From NCBI GenBank assembly GCA_003483125.1, contig DMWU01000046.1:1-5575 (forward strand): a DNA stretch of 5,575 bases, in the 5' to 3' direction. The position numbers and the translations under genes were made by a program. Within the stretch, counting starts at the first letter, position 1. Every line of letters begins with the position of its first letter. The notes under the pieces were generated by a model. The model was not told the DNA's origin and made no database searches. It saw nothing but the letters and a program-made list of their open reading frames with translations. This stretch comes from Erythrobacter sp. (GTDB lineage: Bacteria; Pseudomonadota; Alphaproteobacteria; Sphingomonadales; Sphingomonadaceae). Of the stretch, positions 5,127-5,575 are shown piece by piece.

Positions 5127-5575
5127 ATGACACTCAAATCACAACGTAGTTTTATTGCTCTTGCAGCTTGCGCGACATTGTTAAGCGGTTGCGGGCTGTT
5201 TGGCGGAGGCGATCCTAAAACGACGCCAACCGTTGGCGAGCGCATGCCGATCCTCTCCCGGATCGAAACGGGGGCCAAGGTTGATCCTTCGCTGGCAGGT
5301 GTTTCGGTCGTGCTTCCACCGGCTCAGGTGAATGAGAGTTGGGCACAGGTCGGCGGTACTGCATCAAAATCTTATGGGCATTTGAGCCTGGCCGAGAATC
5401 CAACGCGAGTTTGGACCGCCAATATTGCCGGGGCGAGCAATCGGCGGAGGCTCGCTTCTGCCCCTGTCATTGGCGATGGAAAGCTGGTTGCAGTGGATAC
5501 TGACGGTGTGGTCCATGCCTTTAATGCCGAGACTGGCGGCCGGGTCTGGACCCATCGCATGGAACTTGAAGGAAG
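5127..5575 (+). CDS. bamB: Outer-membrane assembly lipoprotein BamB, N-terminal 149 residues (runs off right edge)
   Basis: BamB is the beta-propeller lipoprotein of the BAM complex, which folds beta-barrel proteins into the outer membrane. Translation from ATG 5127 gives a lipoprotein signal peptide (K4 and R7, hydrophobic 9-19, lipobox LSGC at 19-22 with lipidated Cys22); Gly at +2 fits outer-membrane sorting. A linker with VGERMPILSRIETGAKVDPSLAG (37-58) follows, then VWTANIAGASNRRRLASAPV (95-114), the start of the propeller. The first PQQ-like blade is DGKLVAVDTDGVVHAFNAETGGRVW (117-141). The GERMPILSRIE linker is characteristic of alphaproteobacterial BamB, where the stretch before the propeller is longer than in E. 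coli. The propeller remainder is off the edge. AGGA (5123-5126) abuts the ATG with no spacer, so ribosome binding may use GGGG (5111-5114) or depend on translation of the upstream gene 26 bp away. der (engA) is the expected next gene, by analogy with E. coli. Confidence 0.93.
   Translation, partial: MTLKSQRSFIALAACATLLSGCGLFGGGDPKTTPTVGERMPILSRIETGAKVDPSLAGVSVVLPPAQVNESWAQVGGTASKSYGHLSLAENPTRVWTANIAGASNRRRLASAPVIGDGKLVAVDTDGVVHAFNAETGGRVWTHRMELEG

Noticed and set aside
1..5575. A new defence, mobile or secretion system
   Set aside because: All six genes fall in recognisable housekeeping or metabolic families, and no transposase, integrase, nuclease, toxin-antitoxin pair or repeat array is visible on either strand.

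Overview
The window looks like chromosomal DNA from an alphaproteobacterium, most likely a sphingomonad of the Erythrobacter/Altererythrobacter type. The basis is moderately GC-rich coding sequence, an AstD and a BamB N-terminus that read like the versions from that group, and a short SelO-type protein followed by sphingomonad-style envelope genes. This placement is inference from protein resemblance; no rRNA or marker gene is present.

Layout: two genes run leftward and four run rightward from a 78-bp divergent gap (2112-2189). On the minus strand, selO (protein AMPylase, 714-2111) is followed by astD (succinylglutamate semialdehyde dehydrogenase, from 595 and running off the left edge). On the plus strand there is an alpha/beta hydrolase (2190-3050), then 11 bp later a family-4-like glycosyltransferase (3062-4180). 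After a 128-bp gap comes a YfgM-like membrane-anchored TPR-type protein (4309-5100), then 26 bp later the outer-membrane lipoprotein bamB (from 5127, running off the right edge). No gene-free stretch exceeds 300 bases. I saw no tRNA, rRNA, CRISPR array, insertion sequence or attachment site.

How the genes work together: the YfgM-like protein and BamB form the clearest functional unit. The same pair precedes der (engA) in Escherichia coli. It links post-translocation handling at the Sec machinery with outer-membrane beta-barrel assembly. The hydrolase and glycosyltransferase are probably co-transcribed, but their substrates cannot be read from sequence. SelO (redox-linked AMPylation) and AstD (arginine catabolism) share a strand with a 118-bp spacer and have no obvious shared job.

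No clearly novel multi-gene system is visible. The points most worth a second look are a glycosyltransferase with degenerate catalytic and donor-binding motifs, an AstD segment that has lost four normally conserved glycines, nested inverted repeats over the selO start, and a SelO without a C-terminal cysteine.
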